From contig JASFAU010000005.1 of assembly GCA_039704465.1 (NCBI GenBank), positions 868,001-932,000 on the forward strand: a stretch of DNA of 64,000 nt, written 5' to 3'. Every line of letters starts with the position of its first letter. The first letter of the stretch is position 1. The position numbers and the translations under genes were made by a program. Of the stretch, positions 63,419 through 64,000 are shown piece after piece. The notes beneath the pieces are model-generated. The model worked only from the letters and a program-made list of their open reading frames with translations. It was not told the DNA's origin and did not search any database. This DNA is from Plasmodiophora brassicae. Lineage: Eukaryota > Endomyxa > Phytomyxea > Plasmodiophorida > Plasmodiophoridae.

Positions 63419-63719
63419 GATGACGGGGAGGACCCTTGGCCAAGTCCGCGACGGACTCCGCGGACTCCGCCGCGTACGCTGTCTGCCGTGTAAACACATC
63501 CAGCTGCCTGACGACGCGTCCCTGTATTAGCGGACCCGCGTGTACGAATACGAAATATGGGGTACCTGCCCAACAGTTGGAGTTTGTACAGTCGCCGTAT
63601 GCACATTCCCTTGCGAAGTGCGCATACGATGGCGGGGATGGCCTGTCTGAGACAGGTTACGGCGTCAGGGGGCCCGGATGGCGCCTCCGGGGTCTATTCT
63701 CGCCGTCCCGTCTGGGCCT
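63419..63719. other. Divergent intergenic region upstream of RBM28
   Basis: Shared upstream region between RBM28 (minus) and the truncated gene at 63720 (plus). Holds the CGG-N3-CCG pair at 63452-63469; nothing else was recognised. Confidence 0.5.
63452..63469 (-). promoter_or_regulatory. Two CGG-N3-CCG palindromes upstream of RBM28
   Basis: Adjacent copies of CGGACTCCG at 63452-63460 and 63461-63469, 34-51 nt upstream of the ATG. Identical nonamers sit at the same distance upstream of UTP22 (29392-29412). Confidence 0.5.
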
Positions 63720-64000
63720 ATGATGATGGAGAGTCATGCCAGCGATTCCATGTGGTTCGTCGTGTTCTCGTTCATGAACGTGCCCGACCTGGCAGCGGCG
63801 CACGCGGTATCGAAGCGGATGAGGGCGATGTCGGACGTGACGCTGACGCGCACGGGCCACTGGGCCCGCCTCGTACACCCGTCAGTGTGCCGCGGCACGT
63901 TCCTCACCGACCTCGGCTTTTTCGTCCATGGCGACCACCATTCCTGGTGTCGCCAGCAGGCGAGGATGTCCAGGGCCCAGCTGCGCCTATTCGATCGCCT
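63720..64000 (+). CDS. 5' part of a protein truncated by the window end
   Basis: Open frame from the first of three consecutive ATGs at 63720 to the window edge (93 complete codons). MWFVVFSFMNVPDLAAAHAVSKRMRAMS resembles the start of an F-box-like helix set (given here as a pattern: F/V-x3-S-x-M-x-V-x-DL-x3-HAVSKR), followed by GHWARLVHP. Its upstream region (63470-63719) is shared with RBM28. Function unknown. Confidence 0.45.
   Translation, partial: MMMESHASDSMWFVVFSFMNVPDLAAAHAVSKRMRAMSDVTLTRTGHWARLVHPSVCRGTFLTDLGFFVHGDHHSWCRQQARMSRAQLRLFDR

Noticed and set aside
1..64000. Search for CRISPR arrays, rRNA, bacterial operons and phage genes
   Set aside because: No regularly spaced repeats, rRNA signatures or Shine-Dalgarno-linked gene strings were seen; the spliceosomal introns show a nuclear eukaryotic genome.

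Overview
This is a gene-dense, intron-rich, GC-rich nuclear segment of a protist. I placed about 36 protein-coding loci, most of them spliced. In the resolved genes I can propose 90 spliceosomal introns of 31-105 nt (mostly 45-65 nt). All are GT-AG, and most carry a CTGAC/CTAAC/CTGAT-like branch site shortly before the AG. Exons were joined by reading conserved protein families across the junctions, and every joined CDS given here is divisible by three. The gene set (dynein-assembly factor DNAAF3, centrosomal CEP20, a Crh-type cell-wall glycosidase, a hybrid histidine kinase, 7TM-RGS, secreted ankyrin and kelch proteins, short introns) fits a small-genome zoosporic protist. A plasmodiophorid rhizarian such as Plasmodiophora is my best guess, but it is an inference that I could not test.

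Layout. 0-10 kb: secreted barwin/expansin-like protein, SLC44 choline-transporter-like protein, a 12-exon indoleamine 2,3-dioxygenase, a flavin-reductase-fold protein, a 10-exon cullin and a small MIC19-like protein. 10-20 kb: two paralogous small heat-shock proteins with heat-shock elements, a multi-TM protein fused to DUF4395, a secreted ankyrin protein with a decayed partial copy, EMC4, an Imp2-like protease, a hexahistidine mini-protein and a bacterial-type MetA. 19.5-34.6 kb: GPI-anchored GH16, ATE1, rhodanese, PPR-like, RWDD1, UTP22, 7TM-RGS, CEP20, LYR protein, DNAAF3. 34.7-47.4 kb: UFC1, a large secreted kelch protein, EMC3, mS35, NOT2, a twin CX9C protein, C1D and a beta-lactamase-fold membrane protein. 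47.5-53.2 kb: a repeat island made of a GIY-YIG gene, two frameshifted partial copies of it, and inverted gag fragments of a retrotransposon. 53.2-64 kb: coiled-coil protein, hybrid histidine kinase, RING protein, zinc-finger protein, RBM28/Nop4 and a gene running off the end.

Functional themes. Ribosome and RNA biology is well represented (UTP22, RBM28, C1D, NOT2, mS35, mS37-like). So are protein turnover and modification (cullin, UFC1, ATE1, RING), membrane-protein biogenesis (EMC3, EMC4), signalling (7TM-RGS, histidine kinase) and flagellum building (DNAAF3, CEP20). The two ribosome-biogenesis genes UTP22 and RBM28 share a duplicated CGG-N3-CCG palindrome just upstream of their ATGs. No rRNA, tRNA or CRISPR was found.
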